From Porphyromonadaceae bacterium UBA7207 (lineage in GTDB: Bacteria; Bacteroidota; Bacteroidia; Bacteroidales; Muribaculaceae), in NCBI GenBank assembly GCA_002490635.1, contig DKUJ01000023.1, positions 5,947 through 69,946 of the forward strand: 64,000 bases of DNA, written 5' to 3'. Shown here piece after piece: positions 1 to 7,601 of this stretch. The translations under genes and the position numbers were made by a program. Numbering within the stretch: position 1 is the stretch's first letter; each line of letters begins with the position of its first letter. The notes beneath the pieces were generated by a model. That model did not search any database and was not told where the DNA came from. It saw nothing but the letters and a program-made list of their open reading frames with translations.

Positions 1-498
1 TGGTTCTCGACCAACATCCTCGGCAACCGCGACGGTCTCGTGCTCGACGAACCCGCAAACTTCCGCACTAAGGAAGTGAGCAAACTTTCCACACTGGAAA
101 GCATCCTCGTTCCGGAGGAACAGCCCGACCTCTACACCAACTACTACCACAAGGTGCGCATCAACTACTATCCCCCGCGCAACGACAACAAAGAGGGATG
201 GGACAACATCGATATCTTCGGCTGGATGGGCTACCCCATGCAGATTAAAATCAACTTCCTCTGCCGCGACTCCATCCTTGCCGCTCCTCTGTGCCTCGAC
301 CTGGTGCTCCTGAGCGACCTCGCAGCCCGTGCCGGACGCTACGGCATCCAGCGCTTCCTGAGCTTCTTCCTCAAGAGCCCGATGCACGACTACACCAAGG
401 ACGAAGTGCCCGTAAACCACCTCTTCCAGCAGTATGTGATGCTCAAGAACGCTATCCGCGAAATGGGCGGTTACAAAGCCGACGAACAAATCGACTGA
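1..498 (+). CDS. Inositol-3-phosphate synthase, C-terminal part (5' end outside window)
   Basis: The reading frame is open from base 1, so this is the last 165 codons of a longer gene. The family converts glucose 6-phosphate to myo-inositol 1-phosphate with NAD in the cytosol. Visible hallmarks are the end of the catalytic segment (NILGNRDG, then LDEP near the left edge), the SKLSTLES stretch, the DIFGWMG motif and the LCLDLVLLSDLA helix, which match the C-terminal half of bacterial and eukaryotic enzymes. In Bacteroidales this product feeds inositol phospholipid synthesis (known for the group, not shown here). A strong terminator follows 27 bases after the stop. Confidence 0.88.
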   Translation, partial: WFSTNILGNRDGLVLDEPANFRTKEVSKLSTLESILVPEEQPDLYTNYYHKVRINYYPPRNDNKEGWDNIDIFGWMGYPMQIKINFLCRDSILAAPLCLDLVLLSDLAARAGRYGIQRFLSFFLKSPMHDYTKDEVPVNHLFQQYVMLKNAIREMGGYKADEQID

Positions 499-524
499 TT
501 GTAGCTGCTGAACTACAGATATTG

Positions 525-555
525 AACCGGGAGGATTCGTCCTCCCGGTTTTTTT
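525..555 (+). terminator. Rho-independent terminator of the inositol-phosphate synthase gene
   Basis: A perfect 11-bp stem (525-535 with 540-550) closes a TTCG tetraloop and runs into a tract of T residues to 555. It separates the upstream gene from the dehydrogenase that follows. Confidence 0.93.
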
Positions 556-622
556 ATGCCCTGAATACAACTTTTTCGCATTCCGGAACATATATACTAT
601 ACTTACCACAAAAAAATTATAT

Positions 623-1399
623 ATGGAAGTGGAATCAATGTTTGACCTCAGCGGCAAAGTTGCGGTGGTGACCGGAGCCGGCGACGGTATAGGCAAGGGT
701 GTCGCGCGTATTCTTGCCGCGGCGGGCGCACGTGTTGTTGTAAGCGACATCGACGCCTATAAGGCGCGTGCTGTGGCCGAAAGCATCGGCGCTTTCGGCG
801 GGTCGGCTGCCGCTACGGCATGCAACGTATTGGTCGACGCCGACCTTGAGGCACTGATAGAATTTGCGGTCTCGACATTCGGAACCGTTAACATACTTGT
901 GAATAATGCCGGTATGGGCGGCGGAGGCCGTGAGAATCCGTTCGAAGTCGACAGGTCGTATGTCGAAAAGATATACGCCATCAACGTGTTCGCGCCCTGG
1001 GCGCTGTGTCGCCTTGCCGCACCCTACATGCAGAAGTCGGGCTACGGTTCAATTGTGAATATAACTTCCATGAGCAGTGTGAACAGTGAAGCCAGTATGG
1101 CCATCTATGCATCGTCCAAGGCTGCTCTCAACCACATGGCATCGAATCTTGCCTACGACTACGGCCCCATGGGAATAAGGGTTAACAGTGTTGGCCCCGG
1201 TGCGACCCGGACTCATGCCCTTGCTTCAATCCTTTCACCTGAGCTCGAGGCCAGGATGCTTTCCGGCACGCCGCTGAAACGCCTTGGCGAAGTCGGCGAT
1301 ATCGCAATGGCTGTGTTGTTTTTCGCCGCCCCGGCATCGTCGTGGGTGAGCGGGCAGGTTCTTATGGTGAACGGAGGCGGAACTCAGACTCTCGGTTAG
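623..1399 (+). CDS. Short-chain dehydrogenase/reductase, HdhA-like (candidate 7-alpha-hydroxysteroid dehydrogenase)
   Basis: A 258-residue classical SDR. The cofactor motif TGAGDGIG lies at residues 17-24, NNAG at 94-97, and the catalytic pair Tyr162/Lys166 sits in YASSK, preceded by the ITSMSS strand that carries the catalytic serine. An acidic residue after the second strand (VVSDID) suggests NAD(H) preference. The C-terminal half (RVNSVGPGA, TPLKRLGE, SSWVSGQ, GGG) resembles Escherichia coli HdhA, which oxidises the 7-alpha hydroxyl of bile acids; this comparison is from memory. The substrate is therefore an inference. Start may be 623 or the Met at 638, which begins directly at the conserved MFDLSGK. 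The gene stands alone, with a terminator before it. Confidence 0.85.
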   Translation: MEVESMFDLSGKVAVVTGAGDGIGKGVARILAAAGARVVVSDIDAYKARAVAESIGAFGGSAAATACNVLVDADLEALIEFAVSTFGTVNILVNNAGMGGGGRENPFEVDRSYVEKIYAINVFAPWALCRLAAPYMQKSGYGSIVNITSMSSVNSEASMAIYASSKAALNHMASNLAYDYGPMGIRVNSVGPGATRTHALASILSPELEARMLSGTPLKRLGEVGDIAMAVLFFAAPASSWVSGQVLMVNGGGTQTLG

Positions 1400-1432
1400 T
1401 TGGGTGCCGGGTGGCAGGGGGCTTCCTGAATG

Positions 1433-1470
1433 TGAAAATTAAAAACGGAGCGTCTCGCGACGACCCGTTT
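1433..1470 (-). terminator. Terminator of the minus-strand RNA
   Basis: On the minus strand a hairpin pairs 1465-1470 with 1443-1448 and, inside, 1459-1462 with 1451-1454, followed by a T-rich run. No minus-strand protein gene ends here, so it most simply ends the non-coding RNA that starts near 1676. Confidence 0.8.
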
Positions 1471-1676
1471 CTAATACACAATTATCTATAAAACAACTAT
1501 TAATGTCCATGATTCTATTCCAGACGTCCGACATATAGATGCCGAACCCGAACTCCGCCGTCGCAGGCAAGAGCCCGTTTTACAAAACGCGCTTAAGCAC
1601 ATAGTATAGGAATAGGCTTTTTGTTAATCTCACATATGGCGACAATTCGCCCATACTCGGCTTTGGCTACGTTTGC
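1440..1676 (-). ncRNA. Candidate stand-alone structured RNA, about 235 nt, class not identified
   Basis: This is the main content of a 478-base gap between genes. It has a near-ideal Bacteroidota promoter upstream, a terminator at its end and no credible reading frame. Three strong hairpins are visible: 1635-1655, 1572-1593 (one mismatch) and 1526-1547 (9 bp with G-U pairs), and 1609-1615 can pair with 1515-1521 to enclose the last two. It lacks the signatures of tmRNA (no CCA end or tag frame) and of RNase P RNA. Bacteroidales have stand-alone RNAs with this promoter/terminator layout, including 6S RNA candidates, but the branched fold seen here is not a plain 6S rod. Exact ends are estimates. 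Confidence 0.6.
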
Positions 1677-1680
1677 GTTG

Positions 1681-1711
1681 CAAAGATATAACTTGTTTTT
1701 ATATTAACAAG
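1681..1711 (-). promoter_or_regulatory. Bacteroidota-type promoter for the minus-strand RNA
   Basis: Reading the minus strand, TTG (1710-1708) is followed by exactly 19 bases and then TATCTTTG (1688-1681), a full match to the -7 consensus TAnnTTTG. Transcription would start near 1676. Confidence 0.75.
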
Positions 1712-1877
1712 ATTAAAAAGTGTTAAATACAGTGTGCGCAAGTTTGTAAATGTCTATGAGTTTTTCGAAATCCATACCATTGTTAATTGTGGCGCGAGCC
1801 AGGTCGGATTCACGGACAATAAAGAGCCGTTTTTTCAGTTATTATAATGCGTGTCTTAGTCGTGCACGATATATATT
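1711..1877. other. Upstream region of porV, no gene seen
   Basis: A 167-base AT-rich stretch between the RNA promoter and the porV start. I find no reading frame, hairpin or full plus-strand promoter match, although the porV promoter should lie here. Confidence 0.5.
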
Positions 1878-3083
1878 ATGAGAAAACGCCTTTTCCCTAT
1901 ATTTTTACTCGCAGCCACCGTTCTTGCTGCATTCGACATGTCGGCGCAAAGCGGAAAAAACGAATTCAACCCCGTGGAAACGGGTGTGACATCGCTGGGC
2001 ATAGCACCCGATGCCCGAGGCGCCTCGATGGGCGATCTTGGCGCCGCAACTGATCCCGATGCCAACTCGCAATTCTGGAATCCTTCGAAATACGCTTTCG
2101 CCTACAGTCAGGCGGCAGTGTCGCTAAACTACACCCCGTGGCTCAGGAAACTTGTCAACGATATATTTCTGGCCGACCTTTCGGCCTACTACAAGATTGG
2201 CAGTTCCGACAACCAGGCCATCAGTGCCTCGCTGCGCTATTTCTCACTGGGTGAGGTGAACACTTCCCAGGAAGGTGGCGTCGACGGGCAGACAATCAAC
2301 CCCTATGAGATGTCGTTCGACGTGGGTTATTCCCGCAAGCTGTCCGAGAAATTCTCCATGGGTGTCGTTTTCCGTTACATTTATTCCGCGCTGGGATTCT
2401 CCGAATCCTATGCCGGCGACCAGAACACAGGCGCCTCCGCTTTCTCGGCCGATATTTCCGGATATTATACCACCTATCCCATCATCGGGCGCAACGAATG
2501 CCAGTGGTCGTGGGGTTGGAATATTTCCAACATAGGCACTAAGGTGAGCTATGACGGCGGCGAGAATCCCGCTTTCCTGCCCACGAATCTCAAACTGGGT
2601 ACAACTTTCATGTTCCCGCTCGCCGACTACCACACACTGGCTCTCTCGCTGGATCTTAACAAGCTTCTTGTGCCTACGAAACCCCGCCGGAGCGACTTCG
2701 CCGACGGTATCGAAGGCGAGGAGGAATACATAACCAAACTCGAGGACTGGCGCAACATGAGCCCCATTTCCGGCATCTTCAAGAGTTTCAGCGATGCTCC
2801 CGGAGGCTTCAAGGAAGAGCTGCGTGAGGTTACAGTGAGCTTCGGTGCCGAATACGCCTACAACAACCAGTTTTTCCTGCGTGCCGGATATTACTACGAG
2901 AATGAATTCAAAGGCAACAGGCAGTATCTCGGTGTGGGCGCAGGCTTTTCGCTGAACGTGGTGCGCCTCGATGCATCGTACATGATGGCCACGGCGCAGA
3001 CTTCGCCGCTGGACCAGACGCTGCGTTTCACTCTCACATTCGATATGGACGGTCTGCGCGACCTTCTTGGAAAGCGGAGGTGA
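1878..3083 (+). CDS. porV: Type IX secretion system outer-membrane protein PorV
   Basis: A 401-residue protein with a signal peptide (residues 1 to about 23, ending in MSAQ) followed by the typical PorV opening: VETGVTSLGIAPDARGASMGDLGAATDPD and then FWNPSKYAF. The rest is alternating aromatic/polar strands as expected of a FadL-like 14-strand barrel. In the type IX system PorV binds the C-terminal domain of cargo leaving the SprA channel and shuttles it to the attachment machinery. The length is usual for the family. The stop is 4 bases before the ispF start, so the two are probably co-transcribed. A CotH-family protein at 49.9-51.8 kb ends in a sequence that could be a cargo signal. Confidence 0.93.
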   Translation: MRKRLFPIFLLAATVLAAFDMSAQSGKNEFNPVETGVTSLGIAPDARGASMGDLGAATDPDANSQFWNPSKYAFAYSQAAVSLNYTPWLRKLVNDIFLADLSAYYKIGSSDNQAISASLRYFSLGEVNTSQEGGVDGQTINPYEMSFDVGYSRKLSEKFSMGVVFRYIYSALGFSESYAGDQNTGASAFSADISGYYTTYPIIGRNECQWSWGWNISNIGTKVSYDGGENPAFLPTNLKLGTTFMFPLADYHTLALSLDLNKLLVPTKPRRSDFADGIEGEEEYITKLEDWRNMSPISGIFKSFSDAPGGFKEELREVTVSFGAEYAYNNQFFLRAGYYYENEFKGNRQYLGVGAGFSLNVVRLDASYMMATAQTSPLDQTLRFTLTFDMDGLRDLLGKRR

Positions 3084-3087
3084 CACA

Positions 3088-3582
3088 ATGGATTTCGCCG
3101 ACATGAGAATTGGCAACGGATTCGACGTTCACCGTCTGGTAGAGAACCGTCCCTGCATTGTCTGTGGAGTCGATATTCCTTCGCCGCTGGGACTTCTCGG
3201 GCACAGCGATGCCGATGTGGCGCTCCATGCTTTGGCCGATGCAATCCTGGGCGCCATAGCTCTGGGTGATATAGGAATGCATTTCCCCGATACCGACGAG
3301 CGCTGGCGCGGAGCCGATTCGCGTGTGCTCCTGCGTCATGTGGTGGCATTGGCGGCGGAAAAGGGTTACAAGGTCGGTAATGCCGATATCACCATCATTG
3401 CGCAGCGTCCGAAAATGCGCCCTTATATCGACAGCATGCGCAAAAATGTGGCCGCGGATCTGGATGTGGACATCGACAGAGTCGGCATCAAGGCCACGAC
3501 AACGGAAGGACTGGGATTCACCGGGCGTGCCGAAGGCATAGCGGCCCAGGCCTCAGTGCTGATGGTCAGCGCCATTTCCTGA
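3088..3582 (+). CDS. ispF: 2-C-methyl-D-erythritol 2,4-cyclodiphosphate synthase
   Basis: A 164-residue enzyme of the methylerythritol phosphate route to isoprenoids; it closes the cyclic diphosphate and releases CMP. The first metal ligands are in GNGFDVHR, the GHSDADVALHA motif supplies further ligands, and GDIGMHFPDTD and KATTTEGLGFTGR are conserved. I chose the ATG at 3088 because it follows an AGGAGG-like sequence at the end of porV; an upstream TTG at 3067 would add seven unconserved residues. Its 3' end overlaps the 3' end of the convergent lpxB by 17 bases. Confidence 0.96.
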   Translation: MDFADMRIGNGFDVHRLVENRPCIVCGVDIPSPLGLLGHSDADVALHALADAILGAIALGDIGMHFPDTDERWRGADSRVLLRHVVALAAEKGYKVGNADITIIAQRPKMRPYIDSMRKNVAADLDVDIDRVGIKATTTEGLGFTGRAEGIAAQASVLMVSAIS

Positions 3583-4708
3583 TTTTTTCGAGATCTTCTA
3601 TTATAAGCGCCGCGGCATTGTCTGCGGCGTTTTCTGTGCCGAGAATCCGGCTTATCTCGCTATAGCCTTGTAGCTGGGCATTCCGCTCCGGGGTGTCACG
3701 TAAAAGTGGGCCGAGATGCCCGGCGGCGGAATCGGCGGTGCATTGGTGCAGCAGGAGTTCGGGAATTATATCGCGGTTGGCTATCAGGTTCGGTAGGGTC
3801 ACGTATGGGATGGTGAGTACCCGTTTCATGACTTTATACATCATCTCCGAACCGTTGCCATGATACATGGCAACCTGTGGCACTCCGGCGAGCGCGGTTT
3901 CGAGTGTCGCGGTTCCCGATGTTACAAGTGCGGCTCTGCAGTGCACCAGAATGCGGGCGGCATGCGGTTCGCGCACTATGGGCAGCCTGCCGCCATAGCG
4001 CGCATAGAGGGCGTCGGGTATGTCGGAGGAGCCTATAATCACTCCGCGGTATTGTGGAAACCGGTCCACAGCTGCTGCCATTATGGGAAGATTTTCGCGG
4101 ATTTCGGCCTGCCTGCTGCCGGGCATTAGCGCTACAAGTGGCCGGTCGCGCAGCTTATGGCGCGCCAGAAACACATCCCGGCTGTCGGCGGCGGCAACCT
4201 CGGCGGCAACTTCGGCAACGGATGGATTGCCTACATACACAGCTTCCGCTCCCTCGGCTTTGTAGAATTCCGGTTCGAAAGGCAGAATCGACAGAACACG
4301 GCGCACAAGCCTGCGCATGGTGGCGAGACGCCATTTCTTCCATGCCCACACTTTCGGCGGAATGAAATAATACACCGGTATTCCGGCTTTGTGGGCCTTT
4401 GCGGCCACCTTGAGGTTGAAGCTCGGATAGTCAATAAGAATCAAGGCATCCGGTTTCGCTGCGAGCACCGAATCTTTCGCAAAACGGAGGTTGGACTGAA
4501 TCCTGCCGATATTGCGCACAACCTCTCCAAAGCCCATGAATGCCATGTCGCGGCAGTGGAGCAGTGGAGTTTCCCCCACGGCTTCGCTCATGGCGTTGCC
4601 GCCGATAAATGTGATTACGGCACCGGTGTCGAGCGTTTTCAGTGCTGTTGCCAGCGCTCCGCCGTGGAGGTCGCCGGATGCTTCTCCGGCAATTATGAAG
4701 TAATGCAT
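3566..4708 (-). CDS. lpxB: Lipid-A-disaccharide synthase
   Basis: A 380-residue GT19-family glycosyltransferase that joins lipid X and UDP-diacylglucosamine to form the lipid A disaccharide at the inner membrane. The N-terminal IAGEASGDLHG motif, the FMGFGEV segment, the DYPSFN motif, the KVWAWKKWR segment and the MPGSRQAEI phosphate-binding loop near residue 195 are all present, as is TLETAL near residue 285. Length is normal. It is convergent with and slightly overlaps ispF. A 120-base gap with no gene separates it from tadA upstream. Confidence 0.96.
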   Translation of the reverse strand: MHYFIIAGEASGDLHGGALATALKTLDTGAVITFIGGNAMSEAVGETPLLHCRDMAFMGFGEVVRNIGRIQSNLRFAKDSVLAAKPDALILIDYPSFNLKVAAKAHKAGIPVYYFIPPKVWAWKKWRLATMRRLVRRVLSILPFEPEFYKAEGAEAVYVGNPSVAEVAAEVAAADSRDVFLARHKLRDRPLVALMPGSRQAEIRENLPIMAAAVDRFPQYRGVIIGSSDIPDALYARYGGRLPIVREPHAARILVHCRAALVTSGTATLETALAGVPQVAMYHGNGSEMMYKVMKRVLTIPYVTLPNLIANRDIIPELLLHQCTADSAAGHLGPLLRDTPERNAQLQGYSEISRILGTENAADNAAALIIEDLEKIRKWR

Positions 4709-4828
4709 ATCAAGGTTTGAATCTGGTTGATAATCGGCCTCCTGTAAGAATCGACACCGACTGCGGCATGAGCACCAGGGGAAAGCGCATCGGCGGGAGA
4801 GCTTCGGAGGAGTGGGCTGGCAGAGTAT

Positions 4829-5290
4829 TCATCGGCGGCGTATAAAGAAGGCGCGCATCAGCGAGGCGCACTCATCCTCGAGCACACCTTGAGTGACAGT
4901 CGCCTTTGGGTGGAAGAAGCTTTTGCCGGGGCGTTGCAATACGCTGTAGCCACGTTTGGCATCAGGGGCGCCTGTCACGATACGCCTCAGCTGGCTCCAG
5001 CCTATGGCTCCGGCACACATGGGGCACGGTTCCACAGTAACGTAGAGGGTGCATCCTACAAGATATTTTCCCCCGAGAGTGGTGGCGGCAGCGCTTATGG
5101 CCTGCATTTCGGCATGGGCGGTTACGTCGCACAGGCTTTCGGTGCGGTTGTGTCCGCGGCCTATTATGTTGCCTGCGGAGTCCACCACAACGGCGCCGAT
5201 GGGAATCTCTCCCTCGTCGGCTGCGGCGCGGGCTTCGTCCAGGGCAAGACGCATGTAGTATTCGTCGTGGAAGTCGTACAATGAGTTCAT
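4829..5290 (-). CDS. tadA: tRNA-specific adenosine deaminase
   Basis: A 153-residue cytidine-deaminase-fold enzyme that converts adenosine 34 to inosine in the tRNA anticodon. The zinc site is complete: His59 and catalytic Glu61 in HAE, Cys89 and Cys92 in PCPMC. The segment IPIGAVVVD and the N-residue motif GHNRTE are typical. Its start overlaps the end of rnz by 4 bases (ATGA), so it is translated from the same message. Related guanine deaminases share the fold, but the length and the NR motif favour TadA. Confidence 0.94.
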   Translation of the reverse strand: MNSLYDFHDEYYMRLALDEARAAADEGEIPIGAVVVDSAGNIIGRGHNRTESLCDVTAHAEMQAISAAATTLGGKYLVGCTLYVTVEPCPMCAGAIGWSQLRRIVTGAPDAKRGYSVLQRPGKSFFHPKATVTQGVLEDECASLMRAFFIRRR

Positions 5291-6213
5291 CGCAGATTGT
5301 TCATTTCGATTACCATACCTTCGCGGGCGGCCACAGTGTCTGGAAAAACAGCCCGCGCTTCGTCGGCGAGAGCTTCCTCATCGCGGATAACCCTCGAATA
5401 GTGGCCAATGACCAGCCGTCCGACTTCCGCGGCTTTGGCTATTGTGGCAGCCTGCACGGCCGTGGAATGTCCGCGAGGACGGGCTTTGTGCGAGTCGGCC
5501 TCGCCATAGGTGGCTTCGTGGTACAGCACGTCGGCACCGCGCACGGCTTCCGCCACTGAATCGGCGAAGGCCGTGTCGGAGCAGTAGGCATACGATGCCG
5601 CGTGCGAAGGTGCTGTGGTGAGGCGTCCGTTGGGAACCACAGTGCCGTCGGGGGCTGTCCAGTCGTGGCCTTCGCGAAGTGCCTGCATGTCGCATACCGG
5701 CACGCCCATGAAGCGCGCGGCGGCTCCGTCGATATGGCGGAGCTTGGGTTTTTCACGGAAAATGAATCCTGCACAAGGTACGCGGTGCCGCAGAGGGAAG
5801 GCTTCCACCGACAGGTGTTTGCCGTCGAGCAGTATTCCTTCGCACGAGGGGTCGATGATGTCGAATTTCAGGTCGAAGCTCAGCTCCTTGCAGAACACGT
5901 TGAGAATCTGGCGCAGGACGCGTTCGCCTTCTGCGAAGGTGTGCACAGTCACGGTGCCTCCGTTCTGGTGGAGCGCCATGGTGGACAGCAGCCCGGGCAA
6001 TCCCAGGAAATGGTCGCCATGGAGGTGGGAGATGAATATATCGGTGATTCTGGAGAAGGGCAGGCCGAAACGGCGCAGCTGAAGCTGTGTCCCTTCCCCG
6101 CAGTCAATCAGCATCAGGCGGCCGCCATAGGCGACCGCCTGTGCCGATGGCATGTGGCGCACTGTCGGCGTGGCGGAGCCGCAGCCGAGAATGGTGATGT
6201 TGAAATTGCCCAT
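5287..6213 (-). CDS. rnz: Ribonuclease Z
   Basis: A 308-residue metallo-beta-lactamase-fold endonuclease that trims tRNA 3' trailers. It opens with the ILGCGSATPT motif, has the zinc motif HLHGDH at residues 63-68, and later the SDTAF segment and a final GHYSRV containing a histidine ligand, followed by the C-terminal acidic EA region. It is paired with tadA through a 4-base overlap, giving a small tRNA-maturation operon. The upstream thioredoxin-like gene ends 14 bases before. Confidence 0.95.
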   Translation of the reverse strand: MGNFNITILGCGSATPTVRHMPSAQAVAYGGRLMLIDCGEGTQLQLRRFGLPFSRITDIFISHLHGDHFLGLPGLLSTMALHQNGGTVTVHTFAEGERVLRQILNVFCKELSFDLKFDIIDPSCEGILLDGKHLSVEAFPLRHRVPCAGFIFREKPKLRHIDGAAARFMGVPVCDMQALREGHDWTAPDGTVVPNGRLTTAPSHAASYAYCSDTAFADSVAEAVRGADVLYHEATYGEADSHKARPRGHSTAVQAATIAKAAEVGRLVIGHYSRVIRDEEALADEARAVFPDTVAAREGMVIEMNNLR

Positions 6214-6227
6214 CTGTGGCAGCGCCC

Positions 6228-7250
6228 TTACTGGCGGGCGGAGGCCATGGCGGCATCTACGTCAGCTTTCAGCTCATCGCCCTGCTTGTCGCGGCTTATG
6301 ATGGTTCCGTCAGGACCGAAAAGGATTATGCAGGGAATTCCGGAGATTCCATAAAGGTCGGTGGGGATGTTGCCGGCATTGATTATGCAGTCCCAGGGAA
6401 GTTCGTGTTCGGTGATTGCGCGGCGGGTGTCTTCGGGCTGATCCCAGACGGCTACGCCGAGCACTTCCAGGCCGCTGTCGTGCCATTTGTTGTATATATC
6501 CTTGAGCACAGGCAGCTGGCGCATGCAGGGGCCGCACCAGCTTGCCCAGAAGTCGACAAGCACATATTTGCCTTTGCCTACATAGTCGCTGAGGCGTTTG
6601 GTGACACCGTCGTTGGTGATTTCGAAGTCGATGAACTTGCCGCCGGGCTGTGTGGCCTGCCTGCGCACGGCGGTTTCAGCTATATTCTTCACCTTGTTCA
6701 TGGCAGCGAACTGCGGGTAGCGTTCCAGAAGAGCGTTCAATTCGTCGATGCTCATGGAGCTGAGGTCGTTGTTGAGGAAGGCGTAATAGCCCAGAGCATT
6801 GTCGGAATTGGCGTTGAGGAGGCTGTCGCCGAGAGCCTGGTAGCGGGCGTATATCGCCTGTCGTTCTTCTGCGCTTCCGGCGGCGTTGAACTGCTGTCCC
6901 AGTTCACCTGCCTTGTCGCCGAATTCCTTGAGCTGGTCGTTGAGCATGGTGCCGAATGCACCGGGAGATGCCTGGCTGAAAGAGATTGTGCCGCTTTCGA
7001 GAATGAAAACCGGGTTGCGGCGTCCTTCCATCATTATGCGGGCAAGTACTGGCTCGTCGATGGAGCCGGTGAATACGGCCGACTGCGGACCGGCCAGGAC
7101 GCTGTCGATGGTCGCGCCGCTGTCGTAGTTTACCAGGCGTACCATGGCTCCTTCGTCGTCGGGGCTTGTGGGAAGTATTATTTTGTAAGGTTCGGCGGAG
7201 GCACACAGTGCTGCTGCCAGCATTGTTGCGGCAATGATTGGTTTTGTCAT
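6228..7250 (-). CDS. Exported thioredoxin-like (TlpA/AhpC-TSA type) protein with N-terminal DUF4369-like domain
   Basis: A 340-residue protein with a signal peptide (residues 1-19, ending CASA). Residues about 20-120 look like the DUF4369 domain common in Bacteroidales, followed by a helical linker and a thioredoxin fold from about 205. The redox motif WCGPC lies near residue 238 inside VDFWASWCGPCMRQLP, and the cis-proline loop is in GISGIPCIIL. The role is likely periplasmic disulfide reduction or exchange; the partner is unknown. It lies between hpf and rnz in the same direction, after a hairpin at 7265-7290. Confidence 0.88.
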   Translation of the reverse strand: MTKPIIAATMLAAALCASAEPYKIILPTSPDDEGAMVRLVNYDSGATIDSVLAGPQSAVFTGSIDEPVLARIMMEGRRNPVFILESGTISFSQASPGAFGTMLNDQLKEFGDKAGELGQQFNAAGSAEERQAIYARYQALGDSLLNANSDNALGYYAFLNNDLSSMSIDELNALLERYPQFAAMNKVKNIAETAVRRQATQPGGKFIDFEITNDGVTKRLSDYVGKGKYVLVDFWASWCGPCMRQLPVLKDIYNKWHDSGLEVLGVAVWDQPEDTRRAITEHELPWDCIINAGNIPTDLYGISGIPCIILFGPDGTIISRDKQGDELKADVDAAMASARQ

Positions 7251-7264
7251 ATTTCTTTGATGAA

Positions 7265-7290
7265 CTGCCGCCGGAAAACTCCGGCGGCAG
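7265..7290 (-). terminator. Hairpin after hpf
   Basis: A perfect 10-bp GC-rich stem (7265-7274 with 7281-7290) and a 6-base loop sit in the 60-base gap between hpf and the thioredoxin-like gene. There is no T tract on the minus side, so it may be a weak terminator or an mRNA 3'-end stabiliser. Confidence 0.5.
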
Positions 7291-7310
7291 CCTTGGGTGT
7301 GGTTTGTGAA

Positions 7311-7601
7311 TTATTTCTTTTCCTTGAACTTTTCAAGTTGTGGCTCGAGAGCCTCGAGAGCTTTGTCGTATGCTTCCTCGAAGGTGTCGGCGGTTTTGGA
7401 AGCCACCAGTTCGCCGCCGTCGGTGGTGAGCAGAACCAGCACGTCTTTATTGTTGGCTGTTTCGGGCTTGATTACCTTAAGAGTTACGTCGAAACCGGTG
7501 ATGGCGCCGAAACGGCGGGCAAGGCGGTCGGCTTTCTTGTTGATGAACTCGATGAGTTTGCCGGTGGCTTCGAAGTGGATAGCCTTTACGTTAACTTCCA
7601 T
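7311..7601 (-). CDS. hpf: Ribosome hibernation promoting factor (short HPF/RaiA type)
   Basis: A 96-residue protein with the beta-alpha-beta-beta-beta-alpha pattern of the HPF/YfiA family: MEVNVKAIHFEATGKLIEFINKKADRL at the start, the VTLKVIKPET strand, and the TFEEAYDKALEALEPQLEKFK helix at the end. These small factors bind the 30S decoding region and inactivate ribosomes in stationary phase. It overlaps the upstream recombinase gene by 11 bases, which suggests coupled translation. Confidence 0.9.
   Translation of the reverse strand: MEVNVKAIHFEATGKLIEFINKKADRLARRFGAITGFDVTLKVIKPETANNKDVLVLLTTDGGELVASKTADTFEEAYDKALEALEPQLEKFKEKK

Noticed and set aside
1440..1676. tmRNA or RNase P RNA as the identity of the minus-strand RNA
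   Set aside because: It is too short for either, has no CCA-ending acceptor or tag frame, and lacks the conserved RNase P core.
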